A stretch of DNA of 64,000 bases, taken from positions 248,001 through 312,000 of the forward strand of contig BDSI01000126.1 in NCBI GenBank assembly GCA_003117195.1, written 5' to 3'. Source of the DNA: Eudorina sp. 2006-703-Eu-15 (lineage: Eukaryota > Chlorophyta > Chlorophyceae > Chlamydomonadales > Volvocaceae). Position numbers and translations under genes: made by a program. Positions 20,201-33,000 of this stretch are shown piece by piece (position 1 is the stretch's first letter; every line of letters begins with the position of its first letter). The notes under the pieces were generated by a model. The model was not told the DNA's origin, did not search any database, and saw only the letters and a program-made list of their open reading frames with translations.

Positions 20201-23200
20201 CCCCACCCTCCCACCTGCCCAACCTCCCACCCGCCCACCTGCCCAACCCCCCACCCGCCCGCCCGCTCAACCCCCCACCCGCCCGCCCGCTCACCTGCCC
20301 CTCACGCGCCCTTCACCCCCTTTCGACCCGGTCGCCCCGCGTTCACCTTCCCTGGAGTGCAGATGCTGACGGCGGCTCTGAACGCGACTCGCACGTTGGA
20401 GGCGCTGCAGGTGGGGTGGGGGGCTGGGAGGAGGAGGGAGGAGGACGGGTGAGGGGGTGGGTGAGGGGGTGGGTGAGGGGGTGGGTGAGGGGATGGGTGA
20501 AGGGGACCAGGGTCGCTTCGGCGCTATATCCATAGGGGTGTGGGGGTGATGGAGCATATGTGAGTGGGTGCGGAGGAATCAAGGGGGGGCGTTGAGGGTG
20601 AGGGAGGGTGAGGTCTGTTTATCTAGCGGGGAAGAACAATTGGTTGGGGAGGGGGAGGGGCGCCCTTCCGGCTCCAGAACCAACTCTCTCCTCTCTCGAC
20701 CGTATTCATGACCGCTCGCTCCGAAACTCCACCCTCCCAGCCTGGAGCCAATACCTCCGGTCCCTCTGATTCTGACGAGAACCCCGCTCTGCCCTTCTTT
20801 ACGTGTGTGTTTCCGCGCGCGTGTGCTTGTGGGTGTGTGCGTGTGGGACTGTGGGTGTGTGTAGCAAAGTAACCCACCCGACCCAACGCATGCGCCTGCG
20901 TGTGCCTGTGTGTTTAGAATCGCAACCCGCCCTGCGTGTGCCTGTGTGTGTGCCTGTGTGTGTGTGTGTGTGTTTGTGGCTCCGCAGGTGGTCAAGTGCC
21001 TGGCCCCGGGGGGCGAAGGCGCGGGTGCGGCCGCCACCGCCAAGCTGACCGCCGAGCTGTTCGCGCTGGGGCTGGGCTGCGGCAACCTGCGCCACCTGCA
21101 CGTGCGGCCCGCAGACCTCATCTACATAGACGCCTTCCCCGCGGCGCAGCTGGGGGTGAGCGAGCCCGTGCTGCAGGGGAGGGGGGGGGGAGGGGAGGGA
21201 GGGGGAGGGCGACCGAGGGGGGGTGAGGGGGAGGGAGGGATTGTGTACGACATGTGCGACAAGGTACGATGTCGTACATTAATGTACGATATTGTACGGC
21301 ATGCCCAGCATGCACCAGGGGAAATGGGAAAAGCTCGACAGGCAAGCCAACCCCTGTCGGCTCCGCCGTCACATCTTCACTCAGGCTGACAACTATTCGG
21401 GCGCAGGCCCACAACAGCCTCCCAACTCTCCATCACTCCCCCCACTCCTTGACCACTGCCCCTTTGCCTCTCCCCCCTCACCCTCGCGCTGTGCCCATCT
21501 CTCCCCCCCCCCCCGCCCCCCCAGCGCGCCAGCTCCTCCTTCCTGCTCCGGCGGGTGACCCTGTCCCCCGTGGCCCTGGGCCCCACCGCCATCCGGCAGC
21601 TGGGTAAGGCCCTGGCCCCGCAGCCCTACCTGCACTCCCTCATCGTGGGAATGGACCCGGCGCCGCCCGCCACCTGGATGCCCAAGGTGGGGGGGGGCTG
21701 GGCCGCCGGTGGAGGGAGAGGGGTGGGCGGGAGGGGAATTAGAGGAGGGGTGGGAGGAGGGGGACAGGGGGACAGGGGGAGACGTTTTGGGGTTTCGCTG
21801 TCTTGACTGTAAGTCAACATACCGTAAGGGGAAGGAAGAGAACGGGGTTTGGGAAAGCAACAAACGACCAGAGGTAGGAGGGAGGGAACCTGGGCCCCCT
21901 CCCCCTCCTCGGCGTGGGGGGTTCGGGGCTCGGGGATCACCAGCGGGGTGTGATCGGGGTTGCCGGCCTGTGTGTAGCCGTGTCAGCCATGGTTGGTACA
22001 TTCACCCCACCGCCCCAACCCCACACCGCGTCTTTGCCCTGGACAGCCAGTGCGAAGCAGACTCCTGCCCCGTACGCCCGCCCGTACGTCCCGTCCTTCG
22101 TTCCCCTTGCCACCGACTGACTGCCTGACTGCCTCCCCTCCCCTGCTGCCCTCCCTGTCCCTCCCCGCCCGTCTGACCCACAGGAGCAGACGGAGTGGGA
22201 CCAGTGGCTCGCCTACGAGGACAAGAACGAGCCGGAGATGGCGGAGAAGCGGCGGAAGCATCTGGGGCTGACGGACGAGTAAGAGCAGCCGGGGGAGGAG
22301 GGCGCCCGGGAGGAGGGGGGCCGGGGGCGCCCGGGGGGCCCCGGGAGATATGGGGAGGGGAGGAGGGGGTTATGGGTTTAGGAAATGGGCTACAGAGGGA
22401 CCCTAAACCTAAAACCTAAAACTCAACCCCCAGTCGTCAACCGCTAACCCCCCAACCGCCAACCCCCAACCGCCAACTTTCACATTCTCAGCGAGCAGGC
22501 CGCCTACGTGGCCAACGCCTGGGACTTCAAGGACGACCTGTCCGCGTTGCCCGACCCCGACCGAGGGTATGCTGCCGTACAGCAGCGCGCTGCCGCCATC
22601 TCCTTCTTCTGCACCCTCTCGGCGGGCTGGCGAGACGTGTCGTCGTACATTCGGCAGTACGCCAAATGGAACTGGGCTCGGAAGATCCAGCCGGACGAGC
22701 AGCTGGTGAGACGGGCTGCGCTGGCTGACGTCAGCACGACGTTGGGAGTTGGGGGTTGGCGGTTGGCGGTGGTTGGAAGGGGGTAGTTAAACAAGTTTGA
22801 CATGTTTCCAATGATGCCGCCCACAACAACCCATGCCCCTACCTGTATGACTCCGCCGCGGTGCTACGCTATCCTCGCGACATTCATCTTCTGCACCTCT
22901 CGAAGCGCTGTCACCGCATGCCCGGGGTGATCCACAGCCGCCGCCCCCTCCTCCGTCCCTCCCTCGCTGGCAGCAGCGCAGGCAGTATAATTATGTCTAC
23001 CAATCTCCTATACTCCCTCCCTCCCTCCATGCGCGCCTCCTCCCTCCCTCCCTCCCTCCCCCCGTAAGGCCCACCTGAAGACCAACACCGCTTTCGACAC
23101 GTACCGGGCGCTGGCGTTTGAGATGCTGCGGGTGAGGACGGGGCTGGAGGGGGGCCGCGGTTGGCAAGGGCCTGGCTACGGAGTGGGGCGAGTAGTGGGG

Positions 23201-24117
23201 TTGTGTCAGTAAAAGGAAACCGAGCCGCGAGAAGGGCGTGTGTTGTATTGTGTTGTGTGAGATTATCATGAACCCCCTGTGTGTGTGTGATGTTTGCCTG
23301 GGGGTTGGGGGCGGAGGTGGTCACGAACGCCGCGGGGATGGGCTGAGTGGGCTGAGTGGAGACTTCGCGTGTGTGTTTGGAGATGGGGTGGGTGGAGGTG
23401 GGGTGAGTGTGTGGTGGGGTGGGGTGGGGTGTGGGGGGTCTGGGTGTGTGGTGGGGTGGGGTGTGGTGGGATGGGGTGTGTGGGGTCTGGGTGTGGGATG
23501 TGGGTGTGGGGAGAAGCACACAGGCGACGTGGCCGTAGGTACGGCTGCGGATGGCCCCCCGCCCTGGCGCGGCGGGTGTGAGGCTCGGTGTTGGTCAAGG
23601 GAGGGAGGGAGGTGAGCGCGGGCATGCAAGGGTGTATGGGCTCTCGCACCACACGGCGCACCACCGCGTGCCGCCCCCTTTCCGTCGATCCCCCGCCATC
23701 CCACTTCTCTGTGCCCCCTCTCCCTCCCCTCCTCTCCCCCTTCCCCCTCCCCACTTCCCTTCCCCGCTGCCTCTCTGCAGGCGGCCCCGGAGAGCTACAG
23801 CAGCAAGTTCGATCCCAACGAGCAGCGCAAGAAGTCGGCCAAGTCCAGATTGCAGGTGCGTGTGTGTGTGTGTGTGTATAAGATAACTGAGCCACGAGAA
23901 GAGCCGGGTGTGTTGGCCAAACCCGCAAAAGCCGACAGCAGTGTGGGTGAAATGCGAAGTGATGTACGACATCGCATTGGCTTTCTAAGGAGCCGCACAG
24001 CAAAGCACCAACAAGGCCGTGGTGGGCCCACGTCCCCGACCTCTCCTGGGTTGCCCTACCCTTCGCCCGATCTCCCCCTTGCCCCTGCAGAAAGCCTTCT
24101 GGGACACCTTCATCTAG
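11229..24117 (+). CDS. TIR-like (SHAW/WCLFE) domain protein with leucine-rich-like segments
   Basis: Twenty phase-consistent exons give about 930 residues: 11229-11345, 11447-11593, 12478-12639, 13363-13408, 14065-14107, 14545-14615, 15988-16052, 16596-16631, 16913-16998, 17679-17763, 18123-18404, 18792-19592, 20363-20410, 20988-21155, 21525-21686, 22184-22278, 22492-22705, 23069-23131, 23781-23855, 24091-24117. ATG 11229 follows an in-frame TAG at 11223. Residues 40-100 have VVQAFIRPATL and RFFASHAWTYKF. Residues 143-217 have VIKQCKAVLFTMHPW and TRVWCLFEALTAIQ. This order of strand, helix and WCxxE resembles TIR domains; E187 aligns with their catalytic Glu. A Ser/Ala/Gly-rich linker covers about 400-620. 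Residues 625-770 carry leucine-rich-like stretches (RTLKMLCLHQAVLGPQDLQ, PYLHSLIVG). The C-terminal 160 residues are unrecognised. NADase activity or a sensing role is inference. Exons 7 and 18 need AAG acceptors. Confidence 0.75.
12631..12742 (+). repeat. 41-bp tandem triplication spanning an exon-intron border
   Basis: Units start at 12631, 12672 and 12713 (third partial). Each begins GTGACGCAG then GTGGGGCACC or GTGAGGCACC. The first unit holds the last 9 coding bases of exon 3 of the TIR-like gene and its donor at 12640; the others recreate donors at 12681 and 12722. Only the first donor gives the phase needed by exon 4. Confidence 0.9.
12808..12858 (-). repeat. Intronic repeat family 1, reverse copy
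   Basis: GAAATTGGTAGACATATTTA then TGCTGCGCTGCTGCCAGAGC and AAAGGTCC. It is the reverse complement of the copies near 45110-45150 and 40935-40975, and shows the fuller left part of the family (GGACCTTTGCTCTGGCAGCA). Confidence 0.85.
14774..15765. repeat. 28-bp minisatellite, about 35 copies
   Basis: Consensus unit contains GCATGGAGGGGGAAGGGTAT and ends TGTACCGG. Variants are GGGGCGGGGTTTGTAC and TATTGCACC; one unit has an extra GGGGGA near 15530. It fills most of the intron between exons 6 and 7 of the TIR-like gene. A 28-bp unit shifts frame each time, so several frames stay open on both strands for 300-500 codons; these are not genes. Confidence 0.97.
16459..16561. repeat. (CCCCA)n pentanucleotide array
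   Basis: About 20 copies of CCCCA with one CCACG variant, just before exon 8 of the TIR-like gene. Preceded at 16437-16455 by a TGTCAATAAAGAC fragment of repeat family 3. The complementary GGGGT array occurs at 32135-32287. Confidence 0.95.
17071..17296. repeat. 25-bp minisatellite, 9 copies
   Basis: Unit reads GTGGATGTGTTTTGGGGGCG then GGGGC. Copies near 17165 and 17190 vary in G-run length. In the intron after exon 9 of the TIR-like gene, G-rich on the coding strand. Confidence 0.95.
18042..18122 (+). repeat. Intronic repeat family 1, copy before exon 11 of TIR-like gene
   Basis: GCAGCATGAATATGTCTACC then GAATTCCATATACCCCTCC, running to the acceptor at 18121-18122. A second related fragment (CGGGCCTTTGCTCTGGCAGC) lies at 17939-17978 in the same intron. 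Confidence 0.8.
19995..20305. repeat. C-rich minisatellite (CCCACCCGCCCACCTGCC type)
   Basis: Irregular repeats built from AACCCCCACC and CGCCCACCTGCCC units, in the intron before exon 13 of the TIR-like gene. Copies with CGCCCGCCCGCTCAAAC form a higher-order pattern. Confidence 0.9.
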
Positions 24118-26676
24118 CGGTTGCTGCCGTTGCGGCCGCCGGGGATGGCGGCGCGGAAGCGGGCGGGCGTGATGATCTCCATCCCGTCCGCACCAGCTTC
24201 CTGTTCCTGCCCGCCAGCCTGGCAGCCGGGCTTCTTACCTGACAGAGGCCGTAGCGTGATTTCCGGCGGTGTGGACATACACCGACACCCGAGATGGAGC
24301 GCGTGTGTCAGCGCGGCCATTGTTCAGTCCTCGTCCTCCCTCATCTTGCACCTGGGTGACCAACGTTGCCGATCGTTGGGGTGGGGGCGGGGGTGGGGGC
24401 GGGGGTGGGGGCGGGGATGGGGGCGGGGGTGGGGGTTTCCCGGGACCGCAGGCGAGCGGGGTTCGTGGCCCGAGGGGATATCTGGCCGCGTGCGTCGATG
24501 AGGGCTCCGCACGTGACCACCTACCCAGATGGATGGATGGATGGATGGATGCGGTCCAAGCGGTTGTGACCCCGAGGAGTTCCGTTGGGGAGTGCTGCCG
24601 AACAACTGTTGAGAGGGGAGGGGCTTACCTCCGCGGCCCGCCCCTGGAGTACTGGATGGCCTCTCTGACGGGGAAGACACCCAGGTGCAAGAGTGTTGGT
24701 GGCGAAGGGCTTTCCCAATATTTCACTCATTCGTAATAAATGCTTTGTTCTTCAAGTTGTTGTTATCATTCGCCCGCCCGCCCGCCCGCCCGCCCGCCCG
24801 CCATGGGGGCCCTGGCCGACCAACCCCACCGGGCACCTCCCGGCGCGGCCATGGGCCCCCCGCGGGTGGCCGGGTGGGTGTGGGCGTGGGTGTGGGTGTG
24901 GGTGTGGGAGTGGGTTGCGGTGTGACGAGCTGCACCGCGCTGCGCTGCGCTGAGCGCGGTCCAGGGGCGGATAGGGCGACTCACTCGGTGCTGCGCAGTG
25001 CAGCAGTGCCCCGCCCGCCCCGCACCGCCCCAGCGCTGCGAGTCTCCCTCTCTTTTGCAATGTTGCGCGATCTTTTCTTTCTCCTTTCCCCTCCTCCGGA
25101 CGAGAACCGGAGTGCTCCCCGGTCCGTCTCCCCTACCCACCCACCTACCTACCTACCTACCAACCTACCTGCTCGGCGCCGACCAATCTGTATGAGGGAC
25201 GCGGCGGGGCAGGGCGGGGGAGGGCGGGGGAGGGACTGGGGCGCCTGAGGGGTGGGCGGGTTTCTTCCACAGCCAGGACGTCGTCATGTGGTGGTTGGTG
25301 GGTGTATCGTGCTACCGTCCCTCTCTTTATCTTTGGGGGTGTCTACCGTGCACCAGCGGACACGCCCTTGGGGGCCCGGAGGGACAGGACGGCGTTTCGG
25401 TGTGTGCTTGTTCACACAATGCGCGCATGGTGCGGTGTTGATTTCAGGAGAATAAAATCCGGCCCCACATCGTGTATCTCTCTTGTGTGTGTATGTGGAT
25501 GTGAATGTGAATGGGAGTGTGCTGAGAATGGTTACGGCAGGGCGGAGACAGTCGAGCGTTCTCGAGGGGCTGCTGCGACGCCGTACATCGTACACCCTAC
25601 ACCGCAGTTCGTACGGGTCGTCGACGTGCGCACGAGTACGGTGTTGCTGTCACATATTGTCGTACTAGAAGGCGCAGGGGGGGCTTGAATTTCTTGGCGC
25701 GTGATTAGGTGTCCATGGCGGCTGCTGCTGCTGCCGCTGCTGCTGATAGCGAAATTTTCTTCCATTGCGGGGGTCTGCTGCTTGTTGCTCGTGGATGCGC
25801 GAAGGCGGGGACGGGCGACGGCCAGTCCGCATCTGAGATGTGCTGCGTGAGCCTGGGTTGGGCTGGGCTGGGTTGGGCTGGCACAAAGGCTGAAGATAAG
25901 GCTGGAACGAAGGCTGGAACGAAGGTTTGCTGTCGGAAGTGCATTTGAGGAGAGGGTGGAACTGGGGTTGCTGGGGTGGATGGACCCCTCTTTCGATGTC
26001 TCCCCCCCGCGTGCGCGTGGCCAAAAACAAATTGCGGGGTGAGCCGCTGCGGGACCGTGCTCCGTTGTTTCCGGTTGACAGTTTGCAGTTGTCCGGTTGC
26101 TGAGTCGGGTGTGGCGGGCCGCGGGCGGACTTGAAAGCGAGAGCACATCACCTGCGCGCTTACTACGAGTCCTTTATTCGCTGAGAAGGGGGAAAGGGCT
26201 ATGCCGCGGGCAGGGGGGCGGCGGCTGTCGGACGCACTCTAGTCCATATTTACAATGTGCCGCTGGAATATGTGGGCCATTTCAACAACCGTACCACACC
26301 GCGACCGCGTCTGATCACCTGCCAGCCTGCTTACCTGCGTGCTTGCTTGCTTGATTATTTGCCGGCTGGCTGGCTGGCTGGCTGGCTGACTGACGGGCTG
26401 ACTGGCTGGCTGGATTGCAGAGCGTGATGCGAGTTGCGAAGCGCTTCGATTCGGGGCTCAATAGGCTCGGAGGCGCGGTGGAGCGGGGCGGGGCGGGGCG
26501 AGGTGGCGGAAGAGACCAACGAAGGCAGGCAGGGCACGAGGTCGTGGCATGCGGTGGGCAGGGCAGTGCCCAACATCTGCCCGCATGGGTAGAGTATGTA
26601 CCCGATACCCCACCCTGGTGTGTGTTATGTGTATAGAAAACGGAGCCGCGAGACGGGTGATGCGGGCTGTGTGTGG

Positions 26677-26710
<34 letters not shown>

Positions 26711-29700
26711 TTAATGAGAAACCCATCCAGAGGCGGTGTGCGTATGTGTGTATGTGTATGTGTACTGTTGTTGGGTACTGTGCCGCGAGACCGGAAGTCG
26801 GCGACATGGCAGGCAGCGGACGGTGCGTGTTAAGGATGCTACAGTGGCCCCAGCGGGTCATCGGTGGGTTGCTTTCCTTCAAAAAGAAACACAGGTGTGT
26901 CTGCGCTTGGCGGAGGACACCCGCCCGCAACGGGGGTGCCGCGCGTGTGGGTGTGCCTGTACATGGGTGAGAGAAGAAGACCGACCTGGGACGACGACTG
27001 CGGATTGTGGGGGTCTGAGGAGGGGAGGGACGCTGCCGCAGTTCGCCACCACTACTGCCGGTGCTGTGATATGCTGTGGGCGAGTGGGTGGACGGCAATA
27101 AAGGGTCTGGGGGAGGGGAGTTGATCAGCGAGCGAACGAGAAGAGACCCACCCGGTGTGTGGTTTTGTGTTTAGAATTGCAACCCGCCTGGTTTTGTGTG
27201 TCTCGAATGCGTTCGGCATGGGGCCAGGGCCAGGGCTCTGACCAGCAGCGGATCCCGCCGGTCGCGGCCCTGAAGCCAATCAAGACAGCCAAACCGTGAT
27301 TCGTCACCCCATGTCCCGCCCCGGCCCCCTCGGCCCTCGCCCCCCCCCCCCATTGTGTGGGAGTCAGCAGCAGCAGCAGCCGCCGCCTAGAGGCACGACT
27401 GCGACATCTTGTTCTTGGAGGTGCACCACCACCACCATCAGCCTGTATAACCCCATTGGGGGAGTTGGGGGAGACCCAGATGGGGGGGGCGGATCTGACC
27501 TGGACTGCCCTGTCAAGGGCCGCCAGGGGCGAGGCGGTGGTTGGCGGTTGGCAGTTGGGTGATGATGAGCGGGCGTGCTGCTGTTGGTACTGTGTACGGG
27601 CCTGAGTGTCCGTGTGCGTGTTAGGGAGGGAGGGAGGGAGGGAGGGATGCAGGACGGCGTAAGGCCCAGATATGCGGGCTCGGCCCTCCGAGGCGCCCCC
27701 AGGTGCGCGGCGCGGCGACGCACGGCTCCGCCCTTCGCCGCCCGAACTGGCGGGCGCGTCCACTGGCATGGCAGGGCGTTGTGTAGATCAAGAGTCAGCT
27801 GAATCGCGCGGCCTTGTGACGGTATTACCCCTGTCCGTGTACGGTGTCGTGCACGTCTACATCCAAAGATTATTAGTGGTATTATAGAAGGCAGCCACCG
27901 GACGGGTGCTCCGACCCTCCCTCCTCACCCCCACCCCACCCCAATCCGGCCGCTTGCCAGACTGAAGGCAGCCCGAGGCAGTGTCGTACATCGTACGGTG
28001 TGTGTCGCCACGGCGCTGCGCCCCCCTGGATTTCGCGAACTCACGGTTCGGTACCCTCCACACGGTACGGCAGCGGCGGCGGCGGCCGACGGCTGGGCGG
28101 GGCTGCTGACTGGGCGGGCGGCGGTGCCGCAGGGATATACTGCAGCGGCGGCGATGCGCGGCGGAAAAGGGTTTCCATGGGAAGTACACGTGGAACGGAG
28201 AGGGTGCACCGTGCAGCGGTTCGTACTGGTCGTACGATCGGATCTCGAGAACGCATCCATCGCACGGGTTGACTGGCGGCCGTGTTCGGTCGGTGGCAAC
28301 GACAGATGTGTTGATGCGGCTCAGTCAATGGATGCGGAGGATCCCCTCCGCGGCAGTTGTCGTACAATGGGCTTTGCGCGGCATGGAGACGAGGGGGACG
28401 GCATACGATGGGAACGGGGTGCAGGGACTCGGGGACTGAGATAGCCGCTGACCACCAATCTTCCATTCCTGGCGCCCAATGCCGCAGCCAGCGCAGATCA
28501 CCACGACGCCGTTGGCTGGTGTATTATTTCGCCGTAGGCAAGGCAGGAGTGTTTGGCATGCAAGGCGGGCTGGTTGGTGCGGGTGCGTGAAGAATGTGCT
28601 CTAGGCGAGCTATCCACAGAAGGATTGCCGCGTGCGGGGAATGCTCCAAAGGGGGGCGCCGTGATTGCGCTTTCCCCGCGTTTTGGGCCGTAACGCCCAA
28701 ACACAGCTCAGTCCTTACTTCGGCACGCATATGAACAAACTAACTAACTAACTAAGAAACAAACACACACCAGCCATACGACCAAACAGACAGGCGCGGA
28801 CGCCACCGGTGCTCGGTACCCGGTCGGGGTATGTCGTACACGCACGCATGCACACACACGTACAAATTCCCAGTCTCCCTCCATCACTCACACACTTCCA
28901 CGCGCGCAGCGCACATCTGAACGCGCCCTGGTCACACGCGCCTACCTGGTGCCTAGCCTGCTTGCCTGCCTGCCTACCTACCTCGCCTGTGGGGTTACAC
29001 TTCTCATTGCGCTTGACTTGCGGCGCAGATTTCCGCAGCACCTCCCTCCCTCCTCACATCGTGCCTCCACCTGCCCCTCCTCCCTTCCCCCTGTTCACAC
29101 ACACGGGAGGTTTGACGCACTCTCGAGACGAATCAACGGCAACCACAGCGCACGGACCATGTCGTACATACACCTCCCAGCCCCCGGCCCCCAGCCCCCG
29201 GCCCCACCCCAACAGCAACCCGCACCTCGATCCGCTGTCGTCCAATCCGTCGATCCGCTGTCGACCCCAGAGACCCATGGGCCACTTCGGCCGCATCCAG
29301 GGTTTTGTGGGGGTTTTGGCGACCCGGCGGGTTTCTGGGTTAAAACCCTAAAACCCTGAACCCCAAATGGGACCGCTTGCTGGCCCCGGAAAACCCCACG
29401 CTTTTGATGTTGCCGACCCCATCAAACCCAGGCCGGCTGACCCATGGGACACCCGGCCACCTGTAGCTGCTGTTGACGATGTCCGTAATGGCAGGGATGA
29501 GGTGGCGGTGCTGCTGCTGCTGCTGCTGACGGAGATCATCTGCTTGTGCAGTCTTCTGCTGTCGTGATATCTCTGCTGGTGCTACCTACGTTCATTCTTC
29601 TTCTTCGTCGTCGTCTTCTTCTTCTTCGTCTCCTCCTGCTGCCGCTGCCGCTGATGCTGGCCGTGCTCCTGCTGAACCTGGTGCTGCCGCGGCTGTACTG

Positions 29701-30058
29701 CTGTGGACGCGGCCCTGCGGCCATACGTCCCTACACCTCCACGCTGTTGAACTGACTGCAAACCCAAGCGTGAACAGACCTCACACGCAACCACCCAGCC
29801 GCACGCCCTCCTCCGCCTCCCCCTCCCCCCATCCTCTACCCTCCCCGCTCCCCCCCCATTCCGCCTCCCCCCAACCTCGCCGTACGCTTCTCCCGTCATC
29901 CAACGATCCAGGGCCCCCAACCTGACGACCTGCCCACCCTCTTCAACTAACACAACCACCAACAACCACCAACCGCTGACAACCGACAACCGTCGCCCAA
30001 TCGTCTCCCAACCAGCAGCCACGCCACTGCCCCAGCGCGCCCTCTACCTGGCTTCCTA
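24118..30058. other. Convergent spacer between TIR-like gene and subtilase gene
   Basis: No gene recognised on either strand across 5.9 kb; expected to hold the two 3' UTRs. Features seen: GTGGGGGCGGGG repeats (24375-24435), GGAT repeat (24530-24550), CCCG run (24775-24803), CTAC repeats (25140-25165), GCT-rich stretch (25716-25748), GGCT repeat (26360-26415), GT microsatellite (26685-26715), telomere-like CCCTAAAACCCT (29346-29357), GCT and CTT/CGT trinucleotide runs (29508-29645). A TGTAA on the minus strand at 28995-28999 could end the subtilase transcript. Open frames at 25532-26151 and 27125-27769 look like Ser/Pro/Thr shadows. Confidence 0.5.
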
Positions 30059-33000
30059 CTACGTGGCCCCCCCGCTGCTGCCGTTCCCCGCCGGCCGCAT
30101 GCACATCCACGTGGCACCGCTGGTGCGCAGCCACCTGGTGCTGTCCACCGCCACCGCCACCCGCCGGTCCGGTCCCACCAGCGTCACATTAAACCACGCC
30201 TGCGCCCCACCGTACTTGCTGCGCGCGCTCACCACCGCCGGCAGGTACAGCTCCCGGCCGCCGCCGCCGCCGCCGCCGCCGGCCACCGCCGCGGACGGCA
30301 GGTACAGCAGCGTCTCGCTGCCGGCCGCCCCACCGCCGCCGCCGCTGCTGCCCCCCGACGCCGGGAAGTCCATGCCGTTGCGCACCGTCACGTCCCCCAC
30401 CGTGATGGCCGTCACCTGGTTGACGTCGTCGAAGACGCGCAGTGCCCAGGCGCCGCCGGCGGCGGCGGCGGCGGCGCCGCCGCCGCCGCCGCCGCCTACC
30501 GCGGGGACGCGCAGGAAGCCGGGGAATTGCACGTAGCGCGGGAAGTTCCGGCCGGGCACCTGGGCGCAGACGGGCCCGGAGAGGCCGGCGGAGGCGTTGC
30601 CGCAGGGGGAGCCGGTGATGGAGCGGGCGGTGAGGGAGATGTTGTAGGCCGCGATGGAGGTGAGGTTGAAGGTGGCGATGGTGTAGTCCGAGTTGGGCGT
30701 GAAGGTCAGGCCGCACATCCCGGGGCCGGCCAGCTGGGCCAGCGAGTAAGGGCTGTCGCCGAGCTGCCGAGGGCTGAAGACGGCTGCCGCCGGAGGCGGC
30801 GGCGCCGCCGCCGGAGGCGGCGGCACCGCCGCCACCTGCTGCGCCTGGCGGCGGCGCCGGCCGCCCGCAGCCGCACCCGCGGCGGCGGCGGCGGCTCCGG
30901 AACCGAGCAGGGGCAGGGGCAGCAGCGTGCGGGTCATGTCGATGACGAGGGGGGCGCCCTGGGTGCCGTTGGAGCAGAGGGTGGAGAGGCTGGAGGTCTG
31001 GGTGGCGAACTCCAGGACCAGAAGCTGGTGGTAGCCGGCCAGGGCGGTGGTGGAGGGGCCCTGGTAGACGACGCTGCTGCTGCTGCTGCCGGAGCTGGAC
31101 ACCGGCAGCTGGGGTACGGAAAGGGGAGGGGCCGGGGGGGGGGCGCGACCGCGGGGGCAGGGAAGCACGGCGGTTGGGGTGGGTGGGCAGTTGGTTCGGT
31201 GGTGAGTTTAGTTGGTTGTTTGGCTGGATCGCGGCATGACGGCGGATGGGGGCTTCTAAACATGCTTCTAAATATGTTTATTGAAAATTATTAAAATTTA
31301 TTAAAATCTGCAACAACAAGAGCGACGAGGGGGGAGGTAAGGCGGGTAGGGGAAGAAGCGAACCACCGATCGGCGCGGTGCGATGGGAGCCACGACGACG
31401 CGCAGAGCACTCCACCAAACGCGTGGTGTGTACGGCATGGTGTGTACGACGAGTACGGCATCTTACCGTTTGTGGGCCCAGGTACACGTTAAGTCCCGTC
31501 CCGCTAACCCGTGACACCAACGTGCCATCGCTGTCGGGATGGCGGGTGGGGTGGGGGGGGGGAAAGGGGTGAGAGGGGAGGGTTGAGAAGGGGAGGGTTG
31601 AGGGGGGGAGGGTTGAGGCGGGAAGGGTTGAGGGGGGAAGGGTTGAAGGGGGGAGGGTTGAGAGGGGGCGGGCGGACGCGTTTCCGGCGAAACACAAAGG
31701 CCTAGAACGAACCCGCGGGGCCAGACGGGGGCCCGATAGCAAGGGGACGATACAGGGACTTACTGGACGATTTGGGGTTTAAGAGGTTCTGTGGTTTTAG
31801 GGCAGCGGAGAATACAAGGTCCGGAACAAGGGGGGTCATGTGCCACACCGGGGGGGGGGAAATGGGGTAAGGGGGTAAGGGTCCGTCCCCATGCGAAAGT
31901 ACGACATACGGCATAAATCCCGCAGAGCTTTGGGGGCTTCTGGAACGGAACCCTTGCCATAGCTCAATGTCGTACGGTTTTGTCATGTGGTTGTCTCGGC
32001 TTGGGACCCGCCGTACTACGGCCGTACGGCAGCGCTCTCGCACACCTGAGCCCGGCGTTGACGTACGTCCAGCAGCGCAAGAACAGCGGTTTAGTGGACA
32101 CAAATCCACCTCGTGCGATCAAATCCTGCGATGAGGTGGGGTGGGGTGGGGTGGGGTCGGGGTCGGGGTGGGGTCGGGTGGGGTGGGGTGGGGTGGGGTG
32201 GGGTGGGGTGGGGTGGGGTGGGGTGGGGTGGGGTGGGGTGGGGTGGGGTGGGGTGGGGTGGGGTGGGGTGGGGTGGGGTGGGGTGGGGCCATTAAGTGCG
32301 TGCTGTGCAAGGCAGGAGTGCATGACGAGCGAGGGACAGAGTCACGCCCATGAGTTGCCCCTTTGTGCAGCACAACGGCCCCTGGCCCAGCCCTAAAACC
32401 GCACTTGGGCAGATGTGACACAGCAAGGTTGGGGAGCAGCCGGACGGGGGCATGTCAGGAGGAGGAGGAGGAGGGGGAGGGGGAAGGGGCGGAGGACCCA
32501 CACACCGCGGGCCGCAGGCCGGCTAGGTAGCAAGCAGTCTTGGCGTTCAACCGCCACCACACTCTTCTCGCACAGCCCTACTACGGTACGGGGCTATTCC
32601 TACGGCGGCAGCCCTCAGCCCTCCGCTGTCTGAACACATCAGCTTCTGCTGCGTTCGTCGGAACCTAACATATCTTTTGGTCCAAAGTATGGGCCAAAAG
32701 CTAAAGTGCTACTTTGCGCGTTTACCCCTAACGGATTAGTACTCCCGTACTGATGAAGAGCCGCAATATGAAAGACACTTAAACCAGCTAAGAAAAACGG
32801 TAAAATGTAGTGAAAGGTGTAGAAGGAGCCAACGTTTCGCCGTCCCCGTCAATCCCAGCATCGGCGGCTACGGTATCCGTTTGTTGCGGTTTTGCGGTTT
32901 TGCGGTTTCTTCGTTGACAAAGCCAAGGGCGAGGAGGAGGGGACGGGACCCACACGCAGTTTGAAGCCCGAGCCAGCTCGACAGGCCGGCACGGAAGTCT

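Noticed and set aside
25532..26151. 204-residue minus-strand frame with Gln/Ser/Arg-rich content in the convergent spacer
   Set aside because: No conserved domain, overlaps simple repeats, and lies where 3' UTRs are expected.
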